Notes under the pieces: generated by a model
Databases searched by the model: none
Told to the model about the DNA's origin: nothing
Seen by the model: only the letters and a program-made list of their open reading frames with translations
Program-made: the position numbers and the translations under genes
Assembly (NCBI GenBank): GCA_012934845.2
Contig: WNNJ02003859.1
Location: forward strand, 62,001 to 126,000
Reading direction: 5' to 3'
Length of the DNA stretch: 64,000 bases
DNA from: Pomphorhynchus laevis
Lineage: Eukaryota > Acanthocephala > Palaeacanthocephala > Echinorhynchida > Pomphorhynchidae
In this document: positions 1 through 10,700 of the stretch, one piece after another
Layout: each line of letters opens with the position of its first letter
Position numbering within the stretch: the stretch's first letter is position 1

Positions 1-138
1 GTTTGACGTCGATGTTTCTCAATGCGAGCTAAATTGAGCTGGGCAATATCAGAAGTGGAGCGGTCAGGAAAGATACGATTAGTAGACGAAGTGGTAAGAA
101 GTTTAAAACGTTGAGAAAGTACCAAGGATGCATGTGAA

Positions 139-1257
139 CTATGTCGGAAAACAACTTTTTAGGTGTGGAGGACTGAGATGATTGGATTTAGTGGATTTGT
201 TTAAACGGATCAAAGATGCAGGAGCGATATTATTGAAGATGGATGGTTTATTATCAGGAAGAATGGTTGCTAGGATAGACCTGAAAGCAGATACATCATC
301 ATCGAGGCGACATTGAGGAGAAGCAGATTCGGAAACCTTTAAATTAGATATGATAATGCATCGATCGCGCGAAGGAAAACGATTACGTAGTGGTGGACGG
401 AAAGACCTGGTAGCAGTAGAGGCAGAAGAGCAGCTAAACGTGGGAATTGCAGCGGTGCTAAGTGAAAATTTTAGATAGTTTGGAGCATGTGTGACAGGAG
501 TGGAGTGTTGAATCGGTTGATCGGAGATGTTACTGGAGATGATTTTGACGGAAGGATGTAAATTATTGATAGGTGATACGGTTGGAGCATGTGTGACAGA
601 AGTGGATTGTTGAATAGGTTGAACGGAGATGTTACTGGAGATAATTTTGACGGAAGGATGTAAATTATTGAGAAGTGATACGGTAGAGGTAGAGTAAGGA
701 GTACGTGAAGAGAAGAAAGAAGTATGAGATGTATTTAGATGTGGGGATGAATAGGAAAAATGAGGTACGAGATGAAGGCCTTTACTGTTTGCATTGTTAG
801 GAAGATGAAGATTATGGGAAGTTTTATCCGTAGTTAAAGGAGGAGTGTGTGTGAGAGAAGTTTCAAGAACGGGTTTCATTGATGACGAAGGAGTTAGTAA
901 GCAAACGGATGACGACGATAGATTGGAAGATATGTTGTCGTTTGTTGATGTTCCATGTATAAGAGCGGTCTGAGTCGACTGAGAGATATCAAGTTTATTT
1001 ATTGAGCACAAATCTGTGTTGTTAGCGTACAGAACGTTTCCACCGTTTGAGTGGTCATTCTTCATTAGCTTACCTACGAGGGCAGCACAACAGAACCCGC
1101 AGAGGGAATTCCGATTTAAAACGTTGTCCTCGTCAGTGAAAGGAATGGCAACGTGAGTCCAAACATTGCAGTTCTTGTTGTCGCATCCAATTTGCTTTTC
1201 GATGTAAGCTTCCTTGACGGACTTAAGTTGCTGGCCGACATTTTTAGTTAGCTTTCT
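139..1257 (-). CDS. LINE ORF1 protein (zinc-finger-like N-terminus, RRM-like C-terminus)
   Basis: The reading frame runs open from about 1257 and holds a Met at 1065. The N-terminal part has a cysteine-rich stretch (GCDNKNCNVWTH, then CGFCC) that looks like a PHD-type or related zinc finger. A long Ser/Thr/Pro-rich middle follows, then a conserved block (RCIIISNL ... RLNKSTKS) like the RRM-like ORF1 domain of L2/CR1 elements. After residue 308, counted from Met 1065, the frame stops at 139. A one-base shift near position 155 lets the homologous reading continue (VVFRHSSHASLVLSQRFK) to the window edge, so this copy is probably dead. Known ORF1p role: binding the element's RNA in an RNP; that function is inferred here from the family. 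Confidence 0.55.
   Translation of the reverse strand, partial: RKLTKNVGQQLKSVKEAYIEKQIGCDNKNCNVWTHVAIPFTDEDNVLNRNSLCGFCCAALVGKLMKNDHSNGGNVLYANNTDLCSINKLDISQSTQTALIHGTSTNDNISSNLSSSSVCLLTPSSSMKPVLETSLTHTPPLTTDKTSHNLHLPNNANSKGLHLVPHFSYSSPHLNTSHTSFFSSRTPYSTSTVSLLNNLHPSVKIISSNISVQPIQQSTSVTHAPTVSPINNLHPSVKIISSNISDQPIQHSTPVTHAPNYLKFSLSTAAIPTFSCSSASTATRSFRPPLRNRFPSRDRCIIISNLKVSESASPQCRLDDDVSAFRSILATILPDNKPSIFNNIAPASLIRLNKSTKSNHLSPPHLKSCFPT
480..683. repeat. 102-bp tandem duplication inside LINE ORF1
   Basis: Two nearly identical 102-bp units (480-581 and 582-683) lie head to tail. The period is exactly 34 codons, so the protein repeats the segment NNLHPSVKIISSNIS twice without losing frame. Confidence 0.8.
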
Positions 1258-1364
1258 CTTTGCCGTAATAAAATGTTAATTAGTTAGTTATAATCAAGAA
1301 TGTTTAAACTCCGTTAGTCTGCAAGTCGTTAGTTGTAAGTAGCGAGCGGATGTCGTCGATGGTT

Positions 1365-1500
1365 GTCGATGGTTGTCGATAATTGTCAAGCGGATGGTTG
1401 TCGTTAGTTGTCGTCGAAGGTTGTCGTTGGTTGTCGATAATTGTCAAGCGGATGGTTGTCGTTAGTTGTCGTCGAAGGTTGTCGTTGGTTGTCTGGAACT
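1365..1500. repeat. 58-bp GTCG-rich minisatellite
   Basis: A unit of 58 bp (ATTGTCAAGCGG begins at 1382 and again at 1440) is present about twice with partial units on either side. It is built of shorter TTGTCG/GTTGTCGTC words. The open frame on its minus strand (1304-1543) is a product of the repeat. Confidence 0.75.
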
Positions 1501-1545
1501 GAAATCTGAAACCCATATCAGCTCCACCAATTCCAAAAAGCATAA

Positions 1546-1906
1546 GTGCCGGTCAAAGTAAGGAAGTTTTTGTTTCAAAATCTACTAGGAATGTTGAAAA
1601 TTACAGTCATAGTGATGGAAGCTATTCTAACTCTATATATCCCTCCTCAAGTCTTCACTCTATATATCGCTCCTCGTCTTGCAAATAATCCAATGAATAT
1701 AGATTTAACTGTAGAGGGTGAGACTGTAGCCATGGATGTTCCAGTGCATTTACCTGATGTCCTTCATTATGAATATACATATTGCCAGCTTTTGAATCAT
1801 GGTCATATGTCTGATAATGGGACTGTCAACAAGAAGGAACAAGCGTCAACAATAAGTCAACATACACCATCCGCAGTGTCACGTAACTGTCTTGAATTGC
1901 AAATTG
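1546..1906 (+). pseudogene. unrecognised coding-like fragment beside the palindrome
   Basis: This stretch reads like host protein rather than repeat. From about 1560 one frame gives KEVFVSKSTRNVENYSHSDG and on to about 1678; a different frame then gives NIDLTVEGETVAMDVPVHLP and continues to 1906. The second frame is also open upstream, so I cannot tell whether there is one frame break or a single real frame. It ends where the LINE palindrome begins at 1911, so it may be an exon or gene piece truncated by that insertion. I do not recognise the family. Confidence 0.3.
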
Positions 1907-1910
1907 GTAG

Positions 1911-2937
1911 AAAAAAGATTTATTTTAACTTGGCAAATGCGTGCCTGCGCACGCCTACATGACCACAACAAAACAAAACTGTAAATCAGGTGTCGAGAAG
2001 GGGTGAACGGAGGAGGTGTTTGAATGTGATAAAGGAGGGGGCGCGGCGGACGTCAAGAGGGAGTTGATTCCAGGCGAGTGAGGCGGCAACGATGAAGGAT
2101 CGGAGACCGTAGTTGTTGGAGTAATTAGGAACGTGGAGTAAGAGGGTTGACGGAAACGCAGCGATAGCGAGGTGGGGCGAGTGTCGTCTAAGAAAGGAAG
2201 GTTGATGAACGATGGGGAGCCGACAGCGATGAGACGAAAAGTAACGAGAAGAAGGCGGAGTTTGATGCGGATGTGGATGGTGGGCCAGGAGAGTTGGGCA
2301 AAATATGTGGATGTGTGGTCGAAGCGACGGAGACGAAAGAGCACTCGAACGGCGGTGTTGATTATTCGTTGTAGGGGTAGGATGATGGATTTTGGAGAAT
2401 TGGCGAAAAGGCTAAGGCAGTAATCGATTTTAGGGAGGGGGAAACGATGAAAGAAGAGACATACATAAACGGAAGTCGATAAGGGGGTGGATACGGCGGA
2501 TATCACGGAGAATTAAGTAAGATGAGCGGACCTTGTTACGGACGAAGGGTTTAAGGAAAAGGTGATCATCGAAATAGAAGCCTAGAAAGTGAGATTGTGG
2601 ACTATGGGGATGATCGATGAGGCAAAATATACAATAGGAGGAGATATGTTTGGTTTACGGGAGAGGATCCACATTATTTTGGACTTTTGGGGGTTTAGAA
2701 CGAGATGGAGATTGGAGAGACGTTTGTAGATAGAAGAAAACATTTGGAGGCAGAAATGCCGATATCGTGCATGCGATGTCCTGGTGCATGAGCATATATG
2801 AGGATGTCATCGGCGTATTGCATGACGTTAAAGGAGAATTGTTTGATAAATGGAGAGAGATCGCCAAGCAGAAGGGAGAAAAGCAGGAGATTTAGGACTG
2901 AACATTGTGGGATCCCGCAAAAAATAGGGATGGGAGG
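1911..2937 (-). mobile_element. L2/CR1-like LINE, 5'-truncated, left arm
   Basis: Minus-strand copy holding the end of the reverse transcriptase palm (QYADDILIY near 2820) and the C-terminal region (KIDYCLSLFANSP, LQRIINTAVR, then a C-terminal block ending near 1955). The spacing of the LDYC..., LQ...NTA and C-terminal motifs is typical of L2/CR1-clade ORF2. An indel in the last third shifts this copy out of the frame kept by the right arm. The 3' UTR ends in a short hairpin and an AATAAA-like tail. It is too short to be autonomous. Confidence 0.8.
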
Positions 2938-3086
2938 GGAGGAAGATGAATTAGAACAGGAAACACACCGCTGAATTAGAATAGGAAACACACCGCTTTA
3001 GGAAACACACCGCTGATCGATGTAGATATGTTATCCTGGCCAATGTAAGAGAATCTTTATTTAAGAACGCGCAAGTACGTTCTCCC
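2938..3086. repeat. Palindrome spacer with a short tandem repeat
   Basis: About 150 bp at the centre of the palindrome. It contains three copies of AGGAAACACACCGCT in the first half (about 2958-3015), two of them preceded by GAATTAGAA, then unique sequence. It has no coding potential. Confidence 0.7.
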
Positions 3087-4112
3087 TTCCCATCCCTATT
3101 TTTTGCGGGGTCCCACAATGTTCAGTCCTAAATCTCCTGCTTTTCTCCCTTCTGCTTGGCGATCTCTCTCCATTTATCAAACAATTCTCCTTTAACGTCA
3201 TGCAATACGCCGATGACATCCTCATATATGATCATGCACCAGGACATCGCATGCACGATATCGGCATTTCTGCCTCCAAATGTTTTCTTCTATCTACAAA
3301 CGTCTCTCCAATCTCCATCTCGTTCTAAACCCCCAAAAGTCCAAAATAATGTGGATCCTCTCCCGTAAACCAAACATATCTCCTCCTATTGTATATTTTG
3401 CCTCATCGATCATCCCCATAGTCCACAATCTCACTTTCTAGGCTTCTATTTCGATGATCACCTTTTCCTTAAACCCTTCGTCCGTAACAAGGTCCGCTCA
3501 TCTTACTTAATTCTCCGTGATATCCGCCGTATCCACCCCCTTATCGACTTCCGTTTATGTATGTCTCTTCTTTCATCGTTTCCCCCTCCCTAAAATCGAT
3601 TACTGCCTTAGCCTTTTCGCCAATTCTCCAAAATCCATCATCCTACCCCTACAACGAATAATCAACACCGCCGTTCGAGTGCTCTTTCGTCTCCGTCGCT
3701 TCGACCACACATCCACATATTTTGCCCAACTCTCCTGGCCCACCATCCACATCCGCATCAAACTCCGCCTTCTTCTCGTTACTTTTCGTCTCATCGCTGT
3801 CGGCTCCCCATCGTTCATCAACCTTCCTTTCTTAGACGACACTCGCCCCACCTCGCTATCGCTGCGTTCCCGTCATACCCTCTTACTCCACGTTCCTAAT
3901 TACTCCAACAACTACGGTCTCCGATCCTTCATCGTTGCCGCCTCACTCGCCTGGAATCAACTCCCTCTTGACGTCCGCCGCGCCTCCTCCTTTATCACAT
4001 TCAAACACCTCCTCCGTTCACCCCTTCTCGACACCTGATTTACAGTTTTGTTTTGTTGTGGTCATGTAGGCGTGCGCAGGCACGCATTTGCCAAGTTAAA
4101 ATAAATCTTTTT
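3087..4112 (+). mobile_element. L2/CR1-like LINE, 5'-truncated, right arm
   Basis: Plus-strand mirror copy. It starts inside the reverse transcriptase just before the segment equivalent to GVPQGSVLGPLLF and passes the YADD catalytic box near 3209. It continues in a clean C-terminal frame from 3517 to 4038 that ends in the motif order LRS, LAWNQLP, FKHLLRSPLLDT known from L2/CR1 ORF2. The 3' UTR (4039-4112) carries the stem GCGTGC/GCACGC with a four-base loop and ends TTAAAATAAATC followed by a run of T. This is the better preserved arm but still only the last third of an ORF2. Confidence 0.8.
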
Positions 4113-5190
4113 TTAACTACAATAATATGGAATCTTTATTAATTGGGAGAAAATAAAGTTAGATAAATTTAAATTTTTTCTAATTTTTCAAGACAAATGT
4201 ATTACTTTAATTTTATTTTAACTACTTTACATCAGGATATTAATTTTTTAAATACGCTTTTTAAAATGTTAAGGTAATTCAATAAAGATCACAGAGGTAG
4301 CGACATTGAAGAATAAAACTTCGTTTCTTTATGCTTTAATAAATATTTATTATTTTTGTATTTTTTAGTAAAGAATATATCTAGCTTATATGCTTTACAT
4401 AACCACTATTTTGTCTATGCGTAATCTCCATCAATGCTTGACCGTAATTAAAAATTCGATTATTGAATTTAAACAAATCTAAAATGTAATCCTAAATGCC
4501 AATGATACAGTCAATAGAGCAACGTTGCTTTGAATTAATTAAACTCTTTATTTTTCATTTCTAACTTTTTGAATTTTGTAAAAATTAATTTGCAAAATAG
4601 ATAAGCCTTAGCTTTAAAATATATTTTTTAATAAATGTATATTATATTTCCAAAGTCCATTCTAAGGCAATATTTTATAAAATGTAATACTGATGAGCAA
4701 TGAGTGTATCCGCTTTTCAGATTAAAGAAATAAAAAAGAAAATGACAAAATACTAAACCAAAGCCTTCATCGCACGCCTGACCGGCATGCTGAAAAGAAC
4801 AACAGGCTGCGCAAAAGCAAGTAGCTATTCGATTCAGCGGCTGAGCGTAGCTGTCCAGCAAGGGAACGCTGCTTGCGTTGTGGAGGCGATGGCAGAAAAA
4901 TCTATTGGTCAATTTTTAATTGACTTGTGATTCTTTTGATCATTGATTATACATTTAGACTATTTCTGTAAATATCTTGACACATAAACAACAGAACCGT
5001 TCTAGGATATTTTGAATTGTATTTTATATTCATGGTTTTAGCCAAGTATTCCATAAAGTTTAAAATGTTACATTTTCGATCTGTGTCAAAGTCATTGAAA
5101 TTCAAAACATTAATGTAATGCTTATTAAAATGATAAAGTTTTAATTTGAAGTTAAATTGCTAATTGGTGCTTGCTACATTTCAAATCATA
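4113..5190. other. Upstream region of the PHF20-like gene; AT-rich with one GC-rich island
   Basis: Mostly AT-rich non-coding DNA. Positions 4745-4915 stand out: they are GC-balanced and open on both strands. The plus-strand reading (IARLTGMLKRTTGC, SIQRLSVAVQQGNAACVV) looks more protein-like than the minus-strand frame 4628-4912. It could be a host exon, a pseudogene piece or a transferred fragment; I do not recognise it. The promoter of the downstream gene should lie here, but no convincing TATA or initiator was found. Confidence 0.35.
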
Positions 5191-5201
5191 GATATAAACG
5201 A

Positions 5202-7721
5202 ATGACTCGCCAATCTACTAAAGATCCAGATGTACTGCTCTTTAAGCCTTCCGTTAACAATAATAACAATATAATTCAACCAAGAAAATACGAAACCAAA
5301 AATAAGAAATCAAAGAAACGTCAAAATTCATCTGCTTCTAGAAGATCAAGCGTCTCAACGGAACTTCATTCAAACGTACTAAAAATGAAAGGTGGTTTCA
5401 TAAAGGGACAGTGTGTGAATTTTCTGACTAACACCGGTAAATGGTAAGCTTATAAAGATCTATGTTTAGAAAGTTGTAATGTGTGGTTAATTTTTATAAA
5501 TGTACAAGTTGATATATTTCAGTTCATCAAATTATAATATTTATTGTTTTTAAATTGATAAAGACAAGTGGATCGGTATCCACTTTGAATTTTAATCTTA
5601 GTAAAATATCCATCATCACATTTTTAAATCTAGAAGACAAAGTCTTTTGTGTTTGAGATTTTATAGATTTACATATGTCGTACTAAATATTACGATCGAG
5701 ATGGTAATAATAATTTAATAATAATCGATTTAATAATGGCACCTTACGATTTAATAAACAGTAGATTGATAAGGTGTGAATTATAATGGTCTTCTTAGAA
5801 TCAGTTATGTTTGTGGATATACAAAAGGCACCGATAATACATCTAGAAAATATTTGTAGTATGTGCTAAGGGAGTACGGCTTCCATACTGTTGTCTGCAG
5901 GTAAATGCGGCTTCTTCCTACGAGCTAAGTACGATTTGTGTTGGTATTCCTGACACGAAGTCAGTAAAATTTTAATTAATACTGGAAGCTTCTTCCTACA
6001 AAGAAGGGAAGCCTTCTAAATACTGGAATTCAACAATTTCTCCGTTCTTTCCTATTTTGTTTATATGTACACAGGCAGAATATCCAGACAACAAATTTGT
6101 CCATTTTCATCGTGTTTCAATTAAGAAACCATGAAATCTATGAATCAGAAACGGTTGTTTGGATGTGTAGTTCTATCATCCCTGTAGCACAGTCGATACT
6201 TCCCGGTGTTCGTACATTTTTATTGATGACAAAGAAAATATTCTTTTCCCCTAAAATGATGTAACTAGCCCAACATATTTTATTATATTAATATATTTTA
6301 TTAGTATATATCATATCTTACAAAAAATTAAAACTGAAAGCATAAAATTTTAACATAAATTTTTGTTACCCATGCATCTCTCAGTTAAATTATATGTGTA
6401 TAAGAATGTTAATTTCTTTGTGCTCGAATTTGTATTTAATTACTCAAATAATTCATTTACATACTGAAAAAGGTATAGTTGTGATGTCAAAGTAAATAAT
6501 ATATTTAAATAATTATATTTGACATGGTGGTTAATTTTCTAAAAACTTAAATACTAAGCAACAATGATTGGTTTAGCCAATTAATTAATAAATTTTCCTT
6601 GTAATATTAAGCTTTTAATCTTTCCACCTTAATGAATTTAATGAATTTCTTAATTTAAATATTCTTAAGAAGATTATATAATAAACTAATAACTATTCTC
6701 CTCTATTTTGAGGAGTTACACACGAAGAAGTCTACAAATGAGAGATTATACAAATACATGGTCTTGATACCATACAAATGTATGGTATATATTTGAGATC
6801 TTTGAATTTGTATATAATATGTATATATTCGAGATCATACAAATGTATGGTCTTGAATATATGAACATTTAGCATGGGAATTAGTCTCACATTTGCTGTT
6901 TAAAAACCAACAAATAACAAATCTATTTGGGTTATTGCTTTCTTATATTATAATAGTTCGTCTTTATATTATTGTTTTTCTCCTATTTAAGCAGATATAA
7001 AATGATCGAATTCACTCTTTATAGACATTAGCTAAAATTCATTTATTTACTGCACGTTTTCCGACGAAAGCTTTTAGTTGACGAAAGGGTCAAAAACAGA
7101 AAAAGTTTTATAAAAGATTGTTAATATTCCGATCATAAATTCGAAACTGCGATTTTAACCGGTGTGTCAAAGTATTTTTATAGATATTGACTTTTAAATT
7201 GAAAATTCTCGTATTTATCGTGTTTTAACTTATTTGTCTAAAGTAATTATTAAGACATAAATTATTTATTTTTCCTAAATTTTTTTCTGTGAGTATTTCG
7301 AAGGAAATATGGTAGACTTCAAGATATTGATTCAATTCTTGGACGGGGTAAAGTTATTTACATTGACGGAAGATTACGAGAAGTTTGGGTATGTACTACA
7401 CATTTAAAGTTAATCTCACAACAAAATGAAATGGTATACATTTCAATAATTACTCTTTATAATATTTTAATGATCTCTTAATAGTCCGTTAATATTGGGG
7501 ATGTCGTCCTTGCGTATAGACAAAGCTCTAAGGCAATGATCCCCGGAGTTGTTCTTCACTATAACCAACTAAAAGGTACATAAAGTTTGGGGAACAGTGT
7601 TTTTACCTTTTTTGAAGAACAAATGTGCATCAAATTTTACGATGGCTTGATTGAAGATAATGTTCATTACAGAATAATCCAAAATTTAGATGGAATTGAG
7701 CTTGGCAATGTAATTGTTGAG
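5202..7721 (+). CDS. PHF20-like gene, exons 1-4: tandem Tudor-like domains
   Basis: Exon 1 has a basic, Ser-rich lead (KNKKSKKRQNSSASRRSS) and ends in FLTNTGKW. Exon 2 continues KYGRLQDIDSILGRGKVIYI, an aromatic and Asp pattern like a Tudor/MBT barrel. Exons 3 and 4 encode SVNIGDVVLAYR ... IPGVVLHY and MCIKFYDGLIEDNVHYRII, a second Tudor with the FYDG signature. Junction phases are 2, 0 and 1 in order. Intron 3 (7576-7617) is only 42 bp, which is at the lower limit for insects. Confidence 0.65.
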
Positions 7722-10700
7722 GTACAGTTTACTTTAATTTTGAAATTTGCTGCATTTTCAGAACTTTACAAATAACAAATTTGTAATTTAATAGATAGAT
7801 TTATTAATTTTTAAGAATTACGAATGTTCTACTAAAATTGACTAATTAAATGAATAATTTATTAACAATGAATTAAAGCGTGTAATCAATTAAAATGATT
7901 ACTAGAATTACAAACGTTGACTAGCAAATTTTGTAATTATTCATTTATGTAATACAAAATATTTTTTTATTACATAAACTTTTTTAAAAGAGTTTGTGAG
8001 ATAATATAACATACATCATAGATCAATCAAGTTGCAAATCTGATTTTCCGAATTAGATATTGTGTATTTCGAGAAAAAAATTAACAGCCTTAATCCACAA
8101 TATTTTGAAAAGCAACATCTGAATGCCACGCGGTGTGCCATCTTCTTCTTTCAAATGTTGCGCTTGCAATGCCCAATTTTCTAAGTGCAAGAGTTGTTAA
8201 TGAGTGAAGGCCAATAAACCATGTACGAACTGCTCCGAAACGTCTTGCTCTAATAAACCATCGCAAGTAGATATTCATGACATATCAGAAACAACGAATC
8301 GACAAGTAGTCGACCTGCCTTCAACGCAGTTTGATCAGTCCCGCTATTTTAACCAATTGAGGTCAAAGAATCCACCTGACTCCACTTTTGCTACTCCTCA
8401 TCCAAGCAGAAATATCGAAACAGCCGATGACTAGAGGCTGTTATCCACTGGCGATCTAATCTTATGACTCTCCCACGATGTTCCGCAAGCAACAAGATTA
8501 TAGAGATTATAACCGACTTTTATCATAAATCGACTGAAGATAAATCCGATACACTTTCGTTACTTCGAAATGTTTCGTATTACAAAGAATACCTACACGA
8601 AAAGTCACACTTTTCCAAAAACTCTTGAACGCAGATTAATCGATCGGCGAAACAGCGATTTTGATGCTTTTTACCGCGTGGCGTTTTATATACAAAGCAA
8701 TCTCCAACTTCGTCGTCCACTGAAGTTTATTGACTGGGTTAAACTGTATCAAAGCCTTCTGTCGAAGGGCATTATCAGTGCTAGCACAGCTATTCTCGAT
8801 GAAAAATTTGAGGCACATATCCTACAACCAAACGATATTATTCATAACGCAACAGTTTTGTCGATTCTCCAGGAGCTACACTCTGTTGCAAAGCCTCCGG
8901 AGCAAGACGCTCTTCTATCGTTATCGTTTTCTGGCTCGAAACCTCATCACGCATGTCGCTTTTATCGCTTTTATCAACTTTGCTGAATTGCAAAGTTGGC
9001 GAGTGCCTTGACAAGCTTCACATATTGAAGCCCAAAGTCTGTAAGCATGTGAAACCACAGAAGAGCGTCTTGCTCCGGAGGCTTTGCAGCAGAGTGTAGC
9101 TCCTGGAGGATCGACAAAACTGTCGCGCTGGCACTCTAAATGCTTACACCGCATGCCGTCTAGTTGCATTGGAAAAGAAATCGGGTGGAATTCGCCCGAT
9201 TGGAATTTGCAACCCCTTGAGTCGTATCATAAGGAGAGCAATTTAGGGTTTCACACGCAACGACATACAAGCCGTCGCTGGATGCACACAATTGGGGGAT
9301 TTACAAAGATGCGGAATAGAGGTTGCGATATGCTCGTTAATGAAAGAGTTTCATATACGGAACGACCACTACTCAAGGCGATTCTTTCGCAATGACTGGC
9401 TTCGCCCTAAACTCCCTACCACTTATGACATTGATCCAGCGGAGAGTACCTTCCTTATTCCAAAAGTGGTACGCTGATTGCGCCAACTTTGTAGGAACCA
9501 TTGACACGTTTAAAGATGTATGGAAAGACAGAAGGTCCTAAATACGGTTACTATGTTAATGCGAAGAAGTCCCAGATTTTGTCACACCGCTCTATCAACG
9601 AATTAGAATTTCCTGACCCTAGAATCAAAATCTCCACCGATGGGATTAAAATACTCTGCACGCCTATCTGTCTATCGTAGTTAACGCTGATCCGCATGTC
9701 GCTTTTGCTGGACTAAGTCACGCTGTTTAATATAAGTAGGCGCATATAATGCGCATTGGTGCGTGCTCTGAGACTTCTCTGCACTGATATGATAAATACA
9801 CTTACTTTGCAATTACTCCCTAGATTCGCAATGTGGAACCTAAATGACGATTGGATAGCAATGATGTGCTCTCCATTAAAATTAGGTGGTTTAAGAATCA
9901 CCTACCCCGAATTCACATCAAAATTTGAACGATTATCCTCGCAGATGCTTGTCTCAACTTACGATTCCCGCCTTATTAGTGTCGACTTGAGAGACAAACA
10001 AATAACGACGCTGCGTGCAATGACACAACTTAGAGTTCAATCACATTAAGAACGTATTTTCAGGCTATCCATTCTAGATACACAAACGATGAATAACCTG
10101 ATCGCGCATGCAGCCCGTAATGGAGCCTTACCGTGGTTAAGTTTATGTCGATACCTCCCTTAAAAACGGCGATTGCATTTGTGGCGCACCAGTAAATATC
10201 GGACATTCTCTATCGTGCAAGAACAGTACCCTGCCTTTTATCCGGCATGATGCTGTTGGAGACATTATCTCGCAACATCTCGTTAAAATTTCATACTGCG
10301 TAGAATGCGAACCACAACTAATCTCCGTCTCTGACGACATGGCTTTCGAACGAACTCAACTACACGTGATCAGATTGCACGACTTGATATCGTTTGTTCT
10401 GGACTTTACAGTAATCGATTTGAGCGGACGTTTTTTGACGTCAAAAAACATTCTCTGTACATGCTCAATTAAACATCTCTCGTGAAACAGATTCGGTTTT
10501 TAAGTACAATGAAGTATCGCAAAAAGAACAAATATGCCGAACGATTTGGTGCGGTTGAACACGCATCATTCTCGCCACTGATTATCTCGACATCCTGAGG
10601 ACTCGATAAAAAATCTGAGACGCTAATAAGGCTAAGATCCTCCAAAACAGCTAACCTGTCAACCTGGGCATATGCCGATATAGCTGTTAAAATTCAACAC

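Larger units (their letters stand above)
1..1288 (-). mobile_element. LINE 5' part (L2/CR1-like), ORF1 region
   Basis: The minus strand is coding-like from about 1257 down to the window edge and encodes the first protein of a non-LTR retrotransposon. The rest of the element would lie to the left, outside the window. Its composition is much less AT-rich than the flanks and resembles the LINE palindrome at 1.9-4.1 kb, so I infer one family. The 5' limit is set where the sequence turns into AT-rich spacer near 1270-1290, and no start codon is visible there. Confidence is good that this is LINE ORF1 and moderate for the clade. Confidence 0.6.
1911..4112. repeat. Large palindrome made of a LINE 3' half (arms about 1.03 kb)
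   Basis: Positions 1911-2937 are the reverse complement of 3087-4112, with mirror coordinates summing to 6023 at every landmark checked (for example 2172 with 3851, and 2655 with 3368). The arms differ by only a few substitutions and one or two indels. The spacer is about 150 bp (2938-3086). The outer ends of both arms are the LINE 3' tails, so the two copies sit 5' to 5'. Confidence 0.9.

Noticed and set aside
2172-2423. Arg-rich open frame opposite the LINE (also 3600-3851)
   Set aside because: Antisense shadow of the conserved LINE C-terminal frame, present in both palindrome arms.
8204-8434. Stand-alone small protein gene
   Set aside because: It fits better as the Cys-rich N-terminal remnant of the reverse-transcriptase element that follows.
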